DNA of 64,000 bases from Cocos nucifera (GCA_006176705.1 QRFJ01003316.1:248001-312000), one strand, 5' to 3'. Counted from the stretch's first letter, positions 45,780-57,799 are shown. A program made the numbers and translations. Notes: generated by a model not told the origin, from the letters alone.

Positions 45780-45813
<34 letters not shown>
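45780..45813. repeat. TA dinucleotide microsatellite
   Basis: About 17 uninterrupted TA units. Confidence 0.85.
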
Positions 45814-45817
<4 letters not shown>

Positions 45818-46560
45818 ATAATATTTTATAAAGAAGTATTGTAGTGTTGCCATTCTAATATCGAATTTAGTTATACCATATATTATTATTTTATTATCTA
45901 TAATAATTTAAATATTATTTCTAAATAATAATAAAATAATATTTTAAAAAATTTAAAAAATAATATTTTAAAAATAAAAATAGAAAAGAAATAAGAGATG
46001 AAAAATATTTTTAAAAAATTATTATTTTTAAAAATAAAATATTATAAAAATAATAATATTTTTAAAAATATTAATTTATTATTATTTTAAAAAGATAGCA
46101 TATTTTTTTTAAATTTTAAAAATAATAATATACTAATTTATTTTTCTAAAAATAATATTTCGACAGGAGTGCCGAGAAGTGCGATCGAGATCGGCATTTA
46201 TCGAGAGAGAAAGAGAACGATGGTGGAGTGACAAAGAGATGAGGTGGCACCGACGGGCGTGAAAAAAATATAAAAAGAAGAGAGGGGGCAGAGGTGCAAT
46301 CGGGATCGATGTTTGACAAAAAAAAAGGAGAACCATAATGGAACGGTAGGGGCTGCAGCAGTACCGACGAGCGTACAAAATGTATGAGAATATGAAGAAA
46401 AAAATCATAAAATAAAATATTATTTTATAAAATAATAAAAAAATATATCATATATATATTAAATAAATAAATAAAATAAAATAATAAAAAAATATTTATT
46501 ATGAATATTTATTTTTTAAAAAAAATTAATAATTATATACCATAATTATCTACTTCAGGC
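45814..46560. other. Very AT-rich DNA with a GC-richer island
   Basis: Mostly A/T with AATAATA words. The island at about 46155-46385 holds two imperfect copies of a unit with GTGC(G/A)ATCG(A/G)GATCG and GACGAGCGTAC/GACGGGCGTG. No gene supported. Confidence 0.4.
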
Positions 46561-47636
46561 AATACGCGGGTCTTCGACTAGTTTAGTATATAACAAGGAC
46601 TTGCATAACCATTGAGATGCGTCATATTTATCATGAGGCCAGTAGTGCTGCTGACTAGATGGCCTCCTATTTGATGGAGCATACTATTGAGATTATGTGG
46701 ATTGATATAATAGATATTCTTCGGCTTTTTTTGGAAACTTTGTTTCATAATTTCTTTGGATGCATCCATACTAGAGTTGTATGAGCATTCTCTCTCTTTC
46801 AAAAAAAAAAAAAAATAGAAAGAGAGGGTATGTGAGACCCTCATTATTTTCTCTCTCCTTTCCATTCTCTCTCTTTCTTTTATCTCTCTAAATCTCTTTC
46901 TCTCTCTTTAGGCAAATCCCAACGGACCTTCCCTGAACTGATTTAGCAACTATCCATTATATCAATTGGCATCAATCTTGACTTCACCGAGCACCATTGG
47001 ACCTCATCATTAATATAAGCTCTGTTGTGTTGCTTTTGTCCTAACCGGCCTTTTGTTTCTCAATCCCTGGTTGTTATTCAAAGTAGATCAATTTGGCCAC
47101 CAGGTATTGGCGTTACTCAACCATCCTTTTCCTTCCACATTTTCCTTATATCATTCCATTATTAACCTTGATATTGTGTAGGGTTGCAATAATTGAGAGA
47201 AGAAGTCTAGCAAGGAGTGTAGTTTACACTGTAGTCTTCAAAATAAACCCTTAACTTTTATTTATTAAATTTGATAATTAGTAAGGATCATGTAGGATAG
47301 AGGTAAAATACTCAAATTTGAAAATTAGTATTGCATATGGTTGCTCCCATATGAGTTTGTTCTTTGATTATATCAAATGTTGATTTTAAATTAATTAGAT
47401 ATGTTATGTGTACCCTTAGGCTAATAAGCATTTTCTTTGGACTTTATCAATGTTAGAAATAGGAATCCTTGTATATGATCACCTATATGGACATGGACAG
47501 ATTTCTTTTTTTCTTTTAATGAACATGGATAGATATTTTTATTTATGCCTTTATGTCTCACATATCGATGCTTTTGGTTTTGCATGGAATATGATAGTTG
47601 TTCATTGCATGATCGAATGTATAAATATTTGTTTAT
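46561..47636. other. Unassigned DNA with an inverted repeat
   Basis: 46788-46828 is an inverted repeat: CTCTCTCTTTC, an A15 loop, then GAAAGAGAGG. A 95-codon minus frame (46865-46578) overlaps it and has no domain. 46900-47170 is more balanced in composition but not recognised. Confidence 0.35.
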
Positions 47637-47669
47637 ATATATATATGTATGTATGTGTGTATGTATTCA

Positions 47670-47702
<33 letters not shown>

Positions 47703-47762
47703 ATAGGTATATATATATACATGTATCTATGTATGTATATGTGTGTGTGTATGTATAGATAT
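47637..47762. repeat. TATG/TA compound microsatellite
   Basis: Mixed TA, TATG and TGTG units, including at least six TATG in a row near 47680. Confidence 0.85.
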
Positions 47763-47765
47763 ATG

Positions 47766-48690
47766 CTGATGAGATTCCACCTAAAAGGATTGTGGACTAT
47801 GATGAGGTAAACAAACTCTTAGCCTATAAACATATAGTACAGGCTTCTAGGGCTAAAAACTATATATCCTAAAGCTATCTACGCGGACATATAGTTTGAA
47901 AAAACACGAGATATTGCAGTCGTGGTCTAGTTCAATAGTTGAAGCTTAATCAAATGAAATCTTAATGGACTCACAGAATATCAAATTATTACAACATATC
48001 AGATGATGATATACGCAAATGCTTGTAAGGTCCATGGTAATTATCTCACCGAGTATTAAAAACAAGAAATCCTAAATTCGGTCAAGAGGGATCTTAAAGG
48101 AAACTATCTTCCGGATTATCTCTCTGATGCTATAATTACATTAATTTTAAATGTTATTTATCATTTTATAGAAAATTATATGGATATATAAAAAAAAATT
48201 AGGGAATAGCTAATTAGTCTTTGATGTAAAACTGTCTAACTTTAGATGGTATAAAGATACTTTTCTATCTAAATTATATCAACTTCTAGATCCAAATCAG
48301 AAGTTCTGGAAGGAGAAGTTCATTTCAAGATTACCTCTCTTATTTGCTGCAAAGGTAAGGACATTTAAGAAATGAGGATGAAGGTAGTATAAATTATAGT
48401 AAACTAGATATGGGTAAAATAGTTCAAAAAGTATAATTAGTTGGATCTGAATTGTGCAATGATTTGAAGATCATAGGTTAACCAAAAAAGTAAAAAATAC
48501 TTGAAAGAAAAGAGTTACATGATTTCTGCTATCAATTCGGATTCCAATTAGATAAACCATATCAAAAGTGACAGAAAAAACCCAAAGAAAATAAAAGAAA
48601 GTATTATGAGAAGAGAACTTAGAAAATTTCTGATACCAAATAATACAAGCTCGAAGATATATTATATTGCCCACTTATATCATATATATA
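47766..48690 (+). pseudogene. Possible endogenous caulimovirid fragment (capsid-like)
   Basis: A decayed fragment with several short open pieces in order. The clearest is at 48238-48360: RWYKDTFLSKLYQ and FWKEKFISRLP. Later text (about 48420-48550) holds SELCNDLKIIG and ELHDFCYQFG. This arrangement resembles the capsid/zinc-finger region of plant pararetroviruses integrated in genomes (Caulimoviridae). It is an old, defective copy with many stops and no start or end. No RT was found beside it. A gag of an unusual Ty3 element is an alternative. Confidence 0.4.
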
Positions 48691-50155
48691 ATAGCCAAAT
48701 TAGGAACCCAGAAATTTTAGTGCAAGTATGACTTGGACTTCTTAGACAGCAAGTAAATAGATAAGAATAACAAACTAATATACAACACTCATATAGGTAA
48801 TAAGTAGGATTTAACTCAAATGACTTTAATGTGGTTGCAGTACGATCTTCTGCACAATTTAAATTGTTTAGATGCTACAATAACTGTTACAGTGCAATAG
48901 CTGCTATGGTAGTCTTGTTAGCTATGGTAACTGTTACAATGCTTAGTTTAAATCTATGGCTTTGAATGTTGAATAAATATGCAGAGATAATAACTAAAGA
49001 AAATACAAACGAAGATAAAATGAAGTATAGAATTTTATTAATGGAAAAAGAAGCTTAGATAGCAGCAGCACACTAGTTCACATATGTTACAGCACTTATT
49101 AACTACACTAGCACACTAATATACTGGCTACACTAGTTTGTACAAAGACTTTAAGCCAAAGTGGAGCGAAGAGGACTATCATAATGGCGAGAAGATTAAG
49201 GAGTGGTGAGAAGGACTAAGAAGGTTGGTGGAAACCAATGGAATAGGCAAGATGGAGGATGGTTGAAGGGGTGAAAAAAGAGAGTACAGAGATGGGCGCC
49301 TATCAGCTGATGTTTGCTGATGAGTAGGATAGAAGATGGAGGAGAGGATTTAAGGATAATAATGCATGTATATATGTTATGTAATTTAAAATATGTAAAG
49401 TATCACGCAAAAAACCCTTTATAGAAGCATAATGCATTTTGTGCAAGTGTTCAAGGATTGTAATTTAATTAAGCTTCCTTTGAACAAAAGTGCTTCCATG
49501 CTTCCAAGAAATGCCCATTGAAATTTCTTTTTGTGAAAGCGGAATCAAGTTATTGAGCATTGCTATTATGTCTCTAAAACTATATAAAATGACAGTATTT
49601 GGTTTAAAATAACAATAGTTATTTTATTCATAATTTATTGTTCTATATAATGAGGAACAATGATCAACAACCAAAAAATAACACCATTATTTATCCAAAT
49701 TTTTTCCTTACTAATGATTATTCTTTATCCCTTGATAAAATAAAATGTATTTCTAGTTAAAATATATATTTGAATTTTAGAAATATTATTTTATTATGTT
49801 GATTTTAAATGATTTAAATTGATTGTTATTTCTATTGCATAACAACCATAATTATAGTTCAACAATTGTATAATAGCCCTTATTTATATAAACAATGTTA
49901 ATGAATACAACATGATAGATTCCCTTTTATGACACTTATGATATATTATGACGATAATTATTAATGAGTATTTACTTTTTTGTTTCTGCCTCCTTACAAA
50001 GTGGTTTATAGTTACGAGAACCTTTAATAAAGCAATGAAGTGGAGCAAATGGACGGCCTAATGGCAAAGAAAATGGCTGAAAAATTATAAGAAAATGAAC
50101 AACCAATATCTTCATAAATGATTTCATATTTATAATAATTATAGATCTTATAAAT
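48691..50155. other. Unassigned DNA
   Basis: 49050-49150 repeats ACACTAGTTC / ACACTAGCAC words. 49150-49330 is GA-rich. The rest is AT-rich. No domain, LTR or terminal repeat recognised. Confidence 0.35.
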
Positions 50156-51547
50156 TATTGCCCAGAAGATAGCAAACCAAGAGGTGGGGAGACTTGGGTT
50201 GCTTTTCAAAAAAAATTTAACTAAATTAGGCTCTAGATAATTATGTGCTTCAATTTAAGCTATCTTAAGTGATTGTGAGATGTATACAATAGTACTGCAG
50301 TGAAATTGAGATAATAAAAGAAAAGTAAGAATGTAAAGCAAGAATTAAAAGTAAGCATATAAAGCGCAATGCAAAGACAAAAATTTTATAGTGATTTGGT
50401 GCAATCCATACCTACATCTATTTTTCAAGCTTTCTTTGAAAATTTTACTATAATCTTCCTGATTATAGTATATTTGTTTTTTCAGACTCATAAATAAATT
50501 TAGTTAGTTTTCTAGGATCACTAATTAAAATCTTATACTGATTAATTTTTAGGCTCACAATTAATCCAGTTGGTTTTACAGGTTCATCAACTAAAATCTA
50601 TAAAGTTCAATTCCGAGCTTGGACGGGCTTAATCTTCTTTTTCCTAAAGAAACTTGTAAAGAAAATAAAATATAAGATGTAGAAATTCATCACAAAGAAA
50701 AATAGAAAAATTTTAAGTACGTAGAAAAAGTTGAATGATCGGCTCTTCTGAAGCTTGAACACTCTTCTTTGAAGCTTGAGAGAATGCTAGAGATGGTGAT
50801 AAAAATTGCTCTTGAATGCCCTCTAAAATTAAAACTTGAATCCTCTCTTTTTTCCTTTCTTTTGGAAATTCGATGAACCTCACTCAAATCTAAAAGTTTT
50901 ATACTTTAATCCTCTTTTTTTATTTTTCTAAATAATTCTCTAGCTCTTAATAGGCTTGAAACTTGCTGAAGAATATGTTTTGGCCATTAGAAAACTTGGA
51001 CTAGCCGTTGGAGCTAAAACTAGCTAATAAAAAAGTACAGAAAACTAGCCATTATGCTGATCCCGTGCCTAAGGTCGATTCCGATTCTATAGGGATCAAC
51101 TCCAATTCTCAAGAGTCGACTCTTAGATTGCAGGAGTCAGCTCCTGGACTGCATTCAGAAAATTTGCTCTCTATTCTTCCGAGAGAGTCGACTCAAGCTT
51201 TTGATGAGTCAACTTAAGCTCTGTGCCACTTAATACCAATGTACCGGAGTCGACTGAAAAAATTCTGGAGTCAACTCAAAATCTTTCAACTTCATTTTTT
51301 TTATATTTTGGCTTCTCAAACATGATTTTTCATAATACACATTTATCCAATCATCCTTTTTTGCTTCCAAAATACTTCAAATACCTCTTCAACTTGAGGA
51401 TTTATTCTTTTAAGCTTCACCATACTTCTTTAAATATTCAAGCTCATTGTGCTTCCTATAAAACGAACTAATTTCTCCAAAAGTACACAATCATTAGTAT
51501 CATACTTAAAAGTTTTATACTTATCAAAATCAATCCTTGGATAAACA
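50156..51547 (-). repeat. 3' LTR of the second SIRE-like element
   Basis: A 1392-bp LTR. The plus strand starts TATTGCCCAGAAG (the GGGCAACA end changed to GGGCAATA) and ends GGATAAACA. It holds GAGTCGACTC words at about 51111-51250. Confidence 0.6.
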
Positions 51548-51565
51548 ATCTTCTTCTCTTTGATG
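51548..51565 (-). promoter_or_regulatory. Polypurine tract of the second SIRE-like element
   Basis: The minus strand reads AAAGAGAAGAAGAT next to the LTR, preceded by GTCATCATC, as at 13824. Confidence 0.5.
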
Positions 51566-53390
51566 ATGACAAAATTTTGAGTATATACATAATAAAAGCA
51601 AATAATGTATTTCAATGTATTTTGTCAATATATATCATGAAGTAATAGATTAAACATATGAATGCACAATTCATGAATGTTCTCAATTAGTCTTTTAGTT
51701 CATTGCATATTTCACATATATTTATTTTAAAAGAATATCTCAAATCAAATCAATAAGCATTAAAGTTTCAAGCATCAACCTAATGAGTATCTTAAGAATT
51801 AATTCATTAAGCATATACTCAACATTCCTCTCTCCAATTTTGACATCATCAAAAAATTCATGAAAAAAATCAAGAAATATCATCAAAATCAATAAAATGT
51901 AGAAATGTATAAAATGAGAGATGTATCAAATTCAGAAAGTAAAGTTAAATAAATCATCTTTCCTTTGAAAACTTATCTTTTGATTTAAAATATATTTAAA
52001 ATATTATTTTTTTCAAAAATTAGCTTAAATTCAAATACCAAAAAGTTCTCTCCCTTTTTGAATGAATTGGACTCTATAATCAGATTTTCAATCAAGTAAG
52101 TAATTGCTTTGAACTTATAAAGAAAATAAAACTTTTTAAAATATTTGAGCAATGAAATCAAACATAATATCTACTTTAATATTTTTTTTTTCTTAATAAA
52201 TTTTAGTTAATTAAGATCGAGAAAGATATGTATCGAAAATATATCAAGAAAATCAATGATAGTATCAAAGCAAATAAGAGTTTTTTTTTCAAATTTATTT
52301 TTTAAGTAAAAATTACTTTGATACAAATAATTTTATAAAAATTTCTTAAGGCACAAAAAAATTATGTATTATTTTTAAATTTTTAAATATATTTCAAAAT
52401 TTGAAGTATGTGTCAAAATCATTTCTTGAAGTAAGAGTATATTTCAAATTTAATTTAGCTTTAATTAATTATTAAAAATAATTAATTAATCAAATTATGC
52501 AAGTCAAGTCAAAGGATCAAAAGCACAAGAAAGCTCAACAATATAATGTAGTGAATGTTCATTAATAAATTCTTTTTTAAGAAAAAAGAGATAATCAAAT
52601 TAATGATCAAAAAAAATATTTAAGTCAATTTGAGGGATCAAAAATTAATCAGTTGGAGATTTCAATAATCAAATTAAATAAGATCAAATCAAGAAAAAAC
52701 TAGATAAAGGCTCTAAGAGTTATATTTAACTAAGAAATTTCAAATCCTTAAAGATCATCTTAGGATATAATGGAAATCAATATCGAGCATATGATATTTT
52801 ATGATTAAGTGTCTTATCTTCAAATACTTAGATCATGCATTTTTGAAAAGTTTCGATAATCATGTATCTTATTAGGGATGTCAAAAGTTAAATCAATTTG
52901 TAAATTTGGTGCTCAAAAAAATTCTTATACAATCATGCTCATTTCATTTTAAGTTTTTCAAATGATAACATGATATAAGGGATTGAATAAGCATGTTGAA
53001 TTTAAGATAAAAATATAAGCTTAAAAATGAACAATCAAAATGATATGCTAGTTTTAAGCAGTACATCAAAACATTCAAGTCATAAAGTATAATCATTATA
53101 AGCACGAATAAATCATCAAAATTAATTATTCATTCTAAATAAATTTAGTATATATTGATGGTATGGTGTAGAGAAAGGTTTAGCTTTTACCAAATATCAT
53201 CATCTATTTTTTCAAGTCCAAGCCATCCATCTATAAAAATTAGCTCCTTTTACTTCATTAGATGCATGGCCTACCTGCAAAAATTATTTTCTAGCTTTTT
53301 GTATCCAAGCCATCTTGGATCCATTAAAATTAGAGCTCATAGTTTCTTTTGAAATCTATATTTATTTGATTAAGCTATGACCAACTCTTT
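51566..53390 (-). other. Internal spacer of the second SIRE-like element
   Basis: AT-rich; no protease, integrase or RT motif. Post-knuckle gag text (for example FNGSKMAWIQKAR, near 53330) is faintly visible at the right end. Confidence 0.45.
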
Positions 53391-53890
53391 TAGTATTACA
53401 TTCAGATAATTTATGGGCAATTTTATTGCATTTAAAACAAACTATAGAATAATTTTAGAATAAGCTTTTGTAAATATATTTTTAATAAGTTTCTATTTTT
53501 TTATTTATATTCAATTCTAGCTTTATCAAAAATAGTCTTTGGATTATTCAAAATTGATTGAAGTTTTTATGATCCAAATATAAACTTTTTAAGCATAGAC
53601 TTCAATATTTCGATCTCTTTTCTTAATTTAGTATTTTTTTTTAAAAAAAATTTTAGATGTTAGGAGTTTTTCTTTTTCTTCAATATAAAGTTTTGATTTT
53701 TCAAAAAAAAATTTCAACTTAATATTTTTTCAACTAAAAATTTTTTAGATTTAAAAAATACACTCTTTTTCTTTAGCCAAAAAAATTATTTTTTTCAAAA
53801 AATTTTTATTTTATTTAAAAAATTATTTTTTTTCACCAACTAAAAAAGATTTAATTTTTTTAATTTTTTATTTATATTTTATCAAAAAAA
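53391..53890 (-). pseudogene. gag: SIRE-like gag C-terminal remnant with zinc knuckle
   Basis: At 53439-53398 the minus strand encodes CFKCNKIAHKLSEC, a complete C-x2-C-x4-H-x4-C knuckle. The same word appears, damaged, at 14918 in the first copy. Higher coordinates encode Lys/Asn-rich text of the KSMLKKF and DKA type, like the coiled-coil part of the first copy's gag. Frames are broken. Confidence 0.6.
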
Positions 53891-54290
53891 ATTATCAAGG
53901 GGTAAAAATCCCTCGATAATAACGAGGGCTCATCGAGGGAAAACCGTTCCCTCGATAAAATCTCATTAAAATTCTTACCCACAGAAATGAGATTTTGTGC
54001 CAAAATTAGCGATGGATTACCGAGGGCTTAGCCAGGGAATTTTTTCTAGTTAATATTTTTTTAATTGCCGATAGATTATCGATGTAAATTGCCGTCAATA
54101 ATGTTTAAAAATAGAGTACCGAGGAAAATTTTTCCTCGATAACTAATATTTAACATTTATAGTTAAATACTGAGGATTTAACAAGAATATTTTTTTTAGT
54201 AAAATATTTTTTAATTTACAAGAGAATACCAAAGGCAGCGGTCGCTTGGTATTTACTTTTTTAGTTTATACTGCCCTACACTAAAAAAAA
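53891..54290. repeat. Hairpin-rich DNA-transposon edge
   Basis: Short inverted units around CCTCGATA/TATCGAGG: for example CCCTCGATAATAACGAGGG (about 53911-53929) and TACCGAGGAAAATTTTTCC (about 54118). They resemble CACTA subterminal units. No terminal repeat was confirmed; ACACTAAAAAAAAT at about 54279 is the nearest candidate. Confidence 0.4.
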
Positions 54291-54530
54291 TCTAAGTTTT
54301 GACGATCGCAACCCCATCCGTCTCCTCACCCCGATCCCCTATTTTTGGTCGCATCCCGACCCTCCATCTCCCTCCATCGCCCCCTTTTCGCATCCCGACA
54401 CCCTCCATCTCCCCCCGTCGCCCCCTTTTTGCCCCACTGCTGGTCTTCTTTTCCTCCACCATGCTGCCGAATCTGAATTTTTGGGTTGCCAACTTTTTCG
54501 AGAGGGACTGGACAAGAGAGGTAAGAGCTC
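54291..54530 (+). other. C-rich segment, possible exon
   Basis: C-rich DNA with a two-copy tandem unit of about 43 bp (CGCATCCCGA...CGCCCCCTTTT) at 54350-54432. An open frame from ATG 54299 reaches GAGAG|GTAAGAG at about 54520, a good donor. The protein is Pro/Ser/Arg-rich without a domain, so the coding status is doubtful. Confidence 0.2.
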
Positions 54531-54548
54531 TAAGCGCTCATCTTCTAC

Positions 54549-54573
54549 TTTTTTTTTTTTTTTTTTTTTTTTT
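54549..54573. repeat. T homopolymer (about 25)
   Basis: Poly(T) tract interrupted by nothing; see also 54803-54877. Confidence 0.8.
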
Positions 54574-54800
54574 GAAGGTTTGAACTTTTTTTTGGGGGGG
54601 TTCAACTAAGTTGTTGTTTTGCCAATGTAAACCTTGGGTTAAGGTTCTAGAATAGCATGCTTTAGTTCTTAAGAGCAAAGCATGTTGAAATCATTGTCGG
54701 TGGGCTTTTTGCCGTTTCTGTAGCCGTAAAAGCCCTATGAGACCATCTTTTGATTTTACTCTTTTGGTTATGGTTTTGGGTAAGAGTCAAATGTGATCAT

Positions 54801-54802
<2 letters not shown>

Positions 54803-54877
<75 letters not shown>
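54803..54877. repeat. T homopolymer (75)
   Basis: An uninterrupted run of 75 T. On the minus strand it would be a long poly(A) tail for a retroposed sequence lying at 54878 and above. It could also be a sequencing or assembly artefact. Confidence 0.85.
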
Positions 54878-56108
54878 CATTTATATTAATTCTTGTCATT
54901 TTCGCTCTTCATTTGTACTATTTTTGGGTATCAGGAAATTTAAAGGATTTCTCTTTGGTTGTTTGATCTCAAAAAATGCCACCAATAATGTAGGTTTATG
55001 ATGCCATAGTTAGGGACAACTTTTGATGGTTAGATTGGCTGCTTAGCTTTTTTTGGATTATTAGTTTATAGGCGTCATTAATAATCATTTCTTGCCTATT
55101 TGCACCATGAACGCTTGATGATAATGCAACATACCACGGGTAGGTGGGGAGCGGATCCTCTGTGGTGCAATTTTTGCACCGCACCGTGCAGTGCATATCT
55201 GGATTGTGTCCACGTGGAACAAGGCAGATCCAACGGCTTTTTATTAGAACCTCATTCTCAAAGCATTTAATGACCCAAAGGGATTTCTTCTTAAAGGAAA
55301 TGATGGGATTTAAGACATCGTGGCATTTAATGATACACATTAAAACTTGACACCCGTTAAATTAAATTTAATGATGATGCATCCCTCCTCTCCTATTAAA
55401 ATAAAATCTAATAATGTTCTTCTCTTCTCCTTTGGGAGGATCCAGACCATCCTTCCATTGCTGCTCCTCTATTCTTTAACATTTTTTTTTTTTAAAATGT
55501 CCATCTTAGAAGATAGTGGATTTGGTCTGATCTTCATCGGCGAACACCAACGGATCTGTCATCCTATTGAATCTTCCCCAATCAATAATAATGTAGGAAA
55601 GATACCACATCGGCCACTCTATATTCATTATCATTATTCCCTATTTCTTTCACTTTTCATTGGTCATATTTTATATAGATTAATTATTTTTTACTGCACA
55701 ATAAGTATTTATAAAAATATCTAGTAATTTAATTTATCTATGAAATATATAATAAGTAATTTAGGAGTATAAATATTTATATTATAATATATTATATTGT
55801 TTGACCTTGTCGTCACCAATAAAAATTATTTTTGTAATAAAAAAAAAGAGCTTAATGTACCACTAATGAAGTAATGAAAGGAATGGTATGGTGGATATTT
55901 TGCAGTAAACTAATGACTAGGCAAGGAAAATCTAGTAAAATGGAGTCCGATGTAGGAAATTGTTTGGTCTAATATAATTACTTGTTGTCTATGTCAGATA
56001 TGGGACCAAAAAAGGGTCTTAAATGAAGCCAATATCTATGTAAAGGGCTTATTGTCTATGTCGTTATATTATTTTGTTGCATCGTCTACTAGCCTATCAA
56101 ATACTTAG
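54878..56108. other. Unassigned DNA
   Basis: A 114-codon minus frame at 55340-54996 has no domain. 55145-55450 starts with GGGGAGCGGATCCTCTG and ends near GGGAGGATCCAGACC, a weak hint of a small inverted-repeat element. The rest is AT-rich. Confidence 0.35.
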
Positions 56109-56349
56109 TGTTGGGGATAAATCCCGCTCATACCGAAGTCCAGCCTGGGACTTAGCCTAATGCAGCTGGTAATTATGGAAGAGCTTCAATAAAAAATTCT
56201 CCCTCAACGGTCGAGCCCCGATCGAACTTCTCCAGCGATCGAATCCCAGCCAAACTATTCAACGGTCGAGCCCCAGCCGAACTCCTCAGCGATCGAGCCC
56301 CAGCCGAACTCCCCCAACGACCGAACTCCTCCTGAACTCCTTCCAGATT

Positions 56350-57215
56350 TCTCCCTCAGTCGGACTTTTACAGGAGCCAAACTTCTTCTGGATTCCTCCC
56401 TCAGTCGGACTTCTATGGGAGTCGAACTCCTTCCGGATTTCTCCTTCAGTCGGACTTCTACGAGAGCCAAACTACTTCCGAATTTCTTCTTCAGTCAGGC
56501 TTCTACGGGAGCCGAACTTCTTTCGGATCTCTCCTTCAGTCGGACTTCCACGGAAGCCGAACTCCTTCCAGATCCCTCCTTCAATCAGACTCCTACGGGA
56601 GCCGAACTCCTTCCGGATCCCTCCTTCAGTCAGACGTCTATGGGAGCCAAACTTTTGTCGGATCCCTCCTTCAGTCGGACGCATATGGGAGCCAAACTCC
56701 TTTCAGATCTCTCCTTTAGTCGGACTCCTACGGAAGCCGAACTCCTCCCAGATCCCTCCTTCAAGTCGGACTTCTACATGAGCTGAACTCCTCCTTCAGT
56801 CGAATTTTCATGGAAGCCGAACTTCTTTCGAGCTTCTCCTTCAGTCGAACTTCTATAGGAGCCAAACTCCTTCTGGACTTCCTCCTTCAGTTGAATCTCT
56901 TACAAGAGCCAAACTCCTTTCAAACTTCTCCTTCAGTCAGACTTCTACAGGAGCCGAACTCCTTTCGAACTCCTTCAGTCGAATCTCTAATAAGGAGCCG
57001 AACTCCTTCCGAGCTTCTCCTTCAGTCAGACTTCTACAGGAGCCGAACTTCTTCCGCATCTCTCCTTCAGTCAGATTCCACAGGGGCCAAACTTCTTCTA
57101 AGCTTCTTCTTCAGTCGGACTTCTATAGGAGCCGAACTCCTTCCGTATCTCTCCTTCAATCGAATCTCTATAGGAGTCGAACTCTTTCCGAACTCCTCCT
57201 TCAGCTAGCATTTCT
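56350..57215 (+). repeat. 45-bp minisatellite inside the LTR
   Basis: About twenty imperfect units containing CAGTCGGACTTCTACGGGAG and CCGAACTCCTTCCGGAT. The 45-bp period is divisible by three, so open frames with a 15-residue period appear on both strands; they are not evidence of a gene. Confidence 0.85.
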
Positions 57216-57520
57216 TTCAGATAATTTTCTCTAGCCATATTCCCTTTGGAAGTCCGAACTCCTCTGAAATTGATATACGTCAAACCTCTTCACCCCTCCA
57301 TGCGGCTCTGAGTGGCTCAGTATCGTACGACTGCGGTCATCACTATCAGTCCGCTGCAGGCGACAGCGATCAGCTACCGGACAATGATAGCTGTCACCAT
57401 CAATCTGCTGCAGGCGGCACTACAGACGGCGCCGTCCTCCATGACATACTCCATCAGACCTCGAGCGGCCCACTACTAAGCGGTTGCAGCTGTTAGTATC
57501 AATCCGCTACAAGCTCCGTC

Positions 57521-57528
57521 TATAAAAA
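57521..57528 (+). promoter_or_regulatory. TATA box in the LTR
   Basis: TATAAAAA, about 240 bp before the LTR end; the old fragment has TATATAAG at the equivalent place (about 11135). Confidence 0.55.
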
Positions 57529-57762
57529 GGGATCCTTCAGATATGTTTTCTCTAAGCTCTTCTCTCTCTCTCTAAACTCTATCGAACTCTTTTCTAAGCA
57601 CTCCATTTCTGTTGCCTAGAAGAGCTGACTTTATCATCGGAGGGTCCTGCCGAAGCCACCACCACTGACTCCGGACGGAACTTTATTTTGTAAGTCACCG
57701 ACGGTGACCTCGTCTTCCTCAACTCTAGCTCGATCCAGCGTCAACCAGATTTTGCACCAACA

Positions 57763-57781
57763 GAATTGGTGCTAGAGGAAG
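57763..57781 (+). promoter_or_regulatory. Primer-binding site of the right-hand Tat element
   Basis: GAATTGGTGCTAGAGGAAGG directly follows the LTR. I do not assign the tRNA. Confidence 0.5.
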
Positions 57782-57799
57782 GGCCCTCTATTCTTGAGG

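Larger units (their letters stand above)
50156..53890 (-). mobile_element. Second SIRE-like gag-only element, 5' truncated
   Basis: On the minus strand: gag remnants (53890 downward), spacer, polypurine tract, 3' LTR (51547-50156). Only about 1.85 kb separates the zinc knuckle from the LTR, too little for pol. It is organised like the copy at 12339-17972. The 5' LTR is missing; a hairpin-rich sequence abuts at about 53890. Confidence 0.6.
56109..57762 (+). repeat. 5' LTR of the right-hand Tat element
   Basis: A 1654-bp LTR from TGTTGGGGATAAATCCC to TTTGCACCAACA. The middle is a minisatellite; the 3' third has a TATA box and matches the fragment at 11091-11362. Confidence 0.75.

Noticed and set aside
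47450..47758. Open frame rich in Tyr, Val, Ile and Cys
   Set aside because: Its second half is the TATG/TA microsatellite; no domain in the first half.
54750..55001. Open frame rich in phenylalanine
   Set aside because: It is a translation of the 75-base T run.
55145..55450. Small Mutator-like MITE
   Set aside because: Ends share only a GGATCCTC-type word and no 9-bp duplication was found.
56415..57208. Long open frames on both strands with a 15-residue repeat
   Set aside because: They arise because the 45-bp LTR minisatellite has a period divisible by three.
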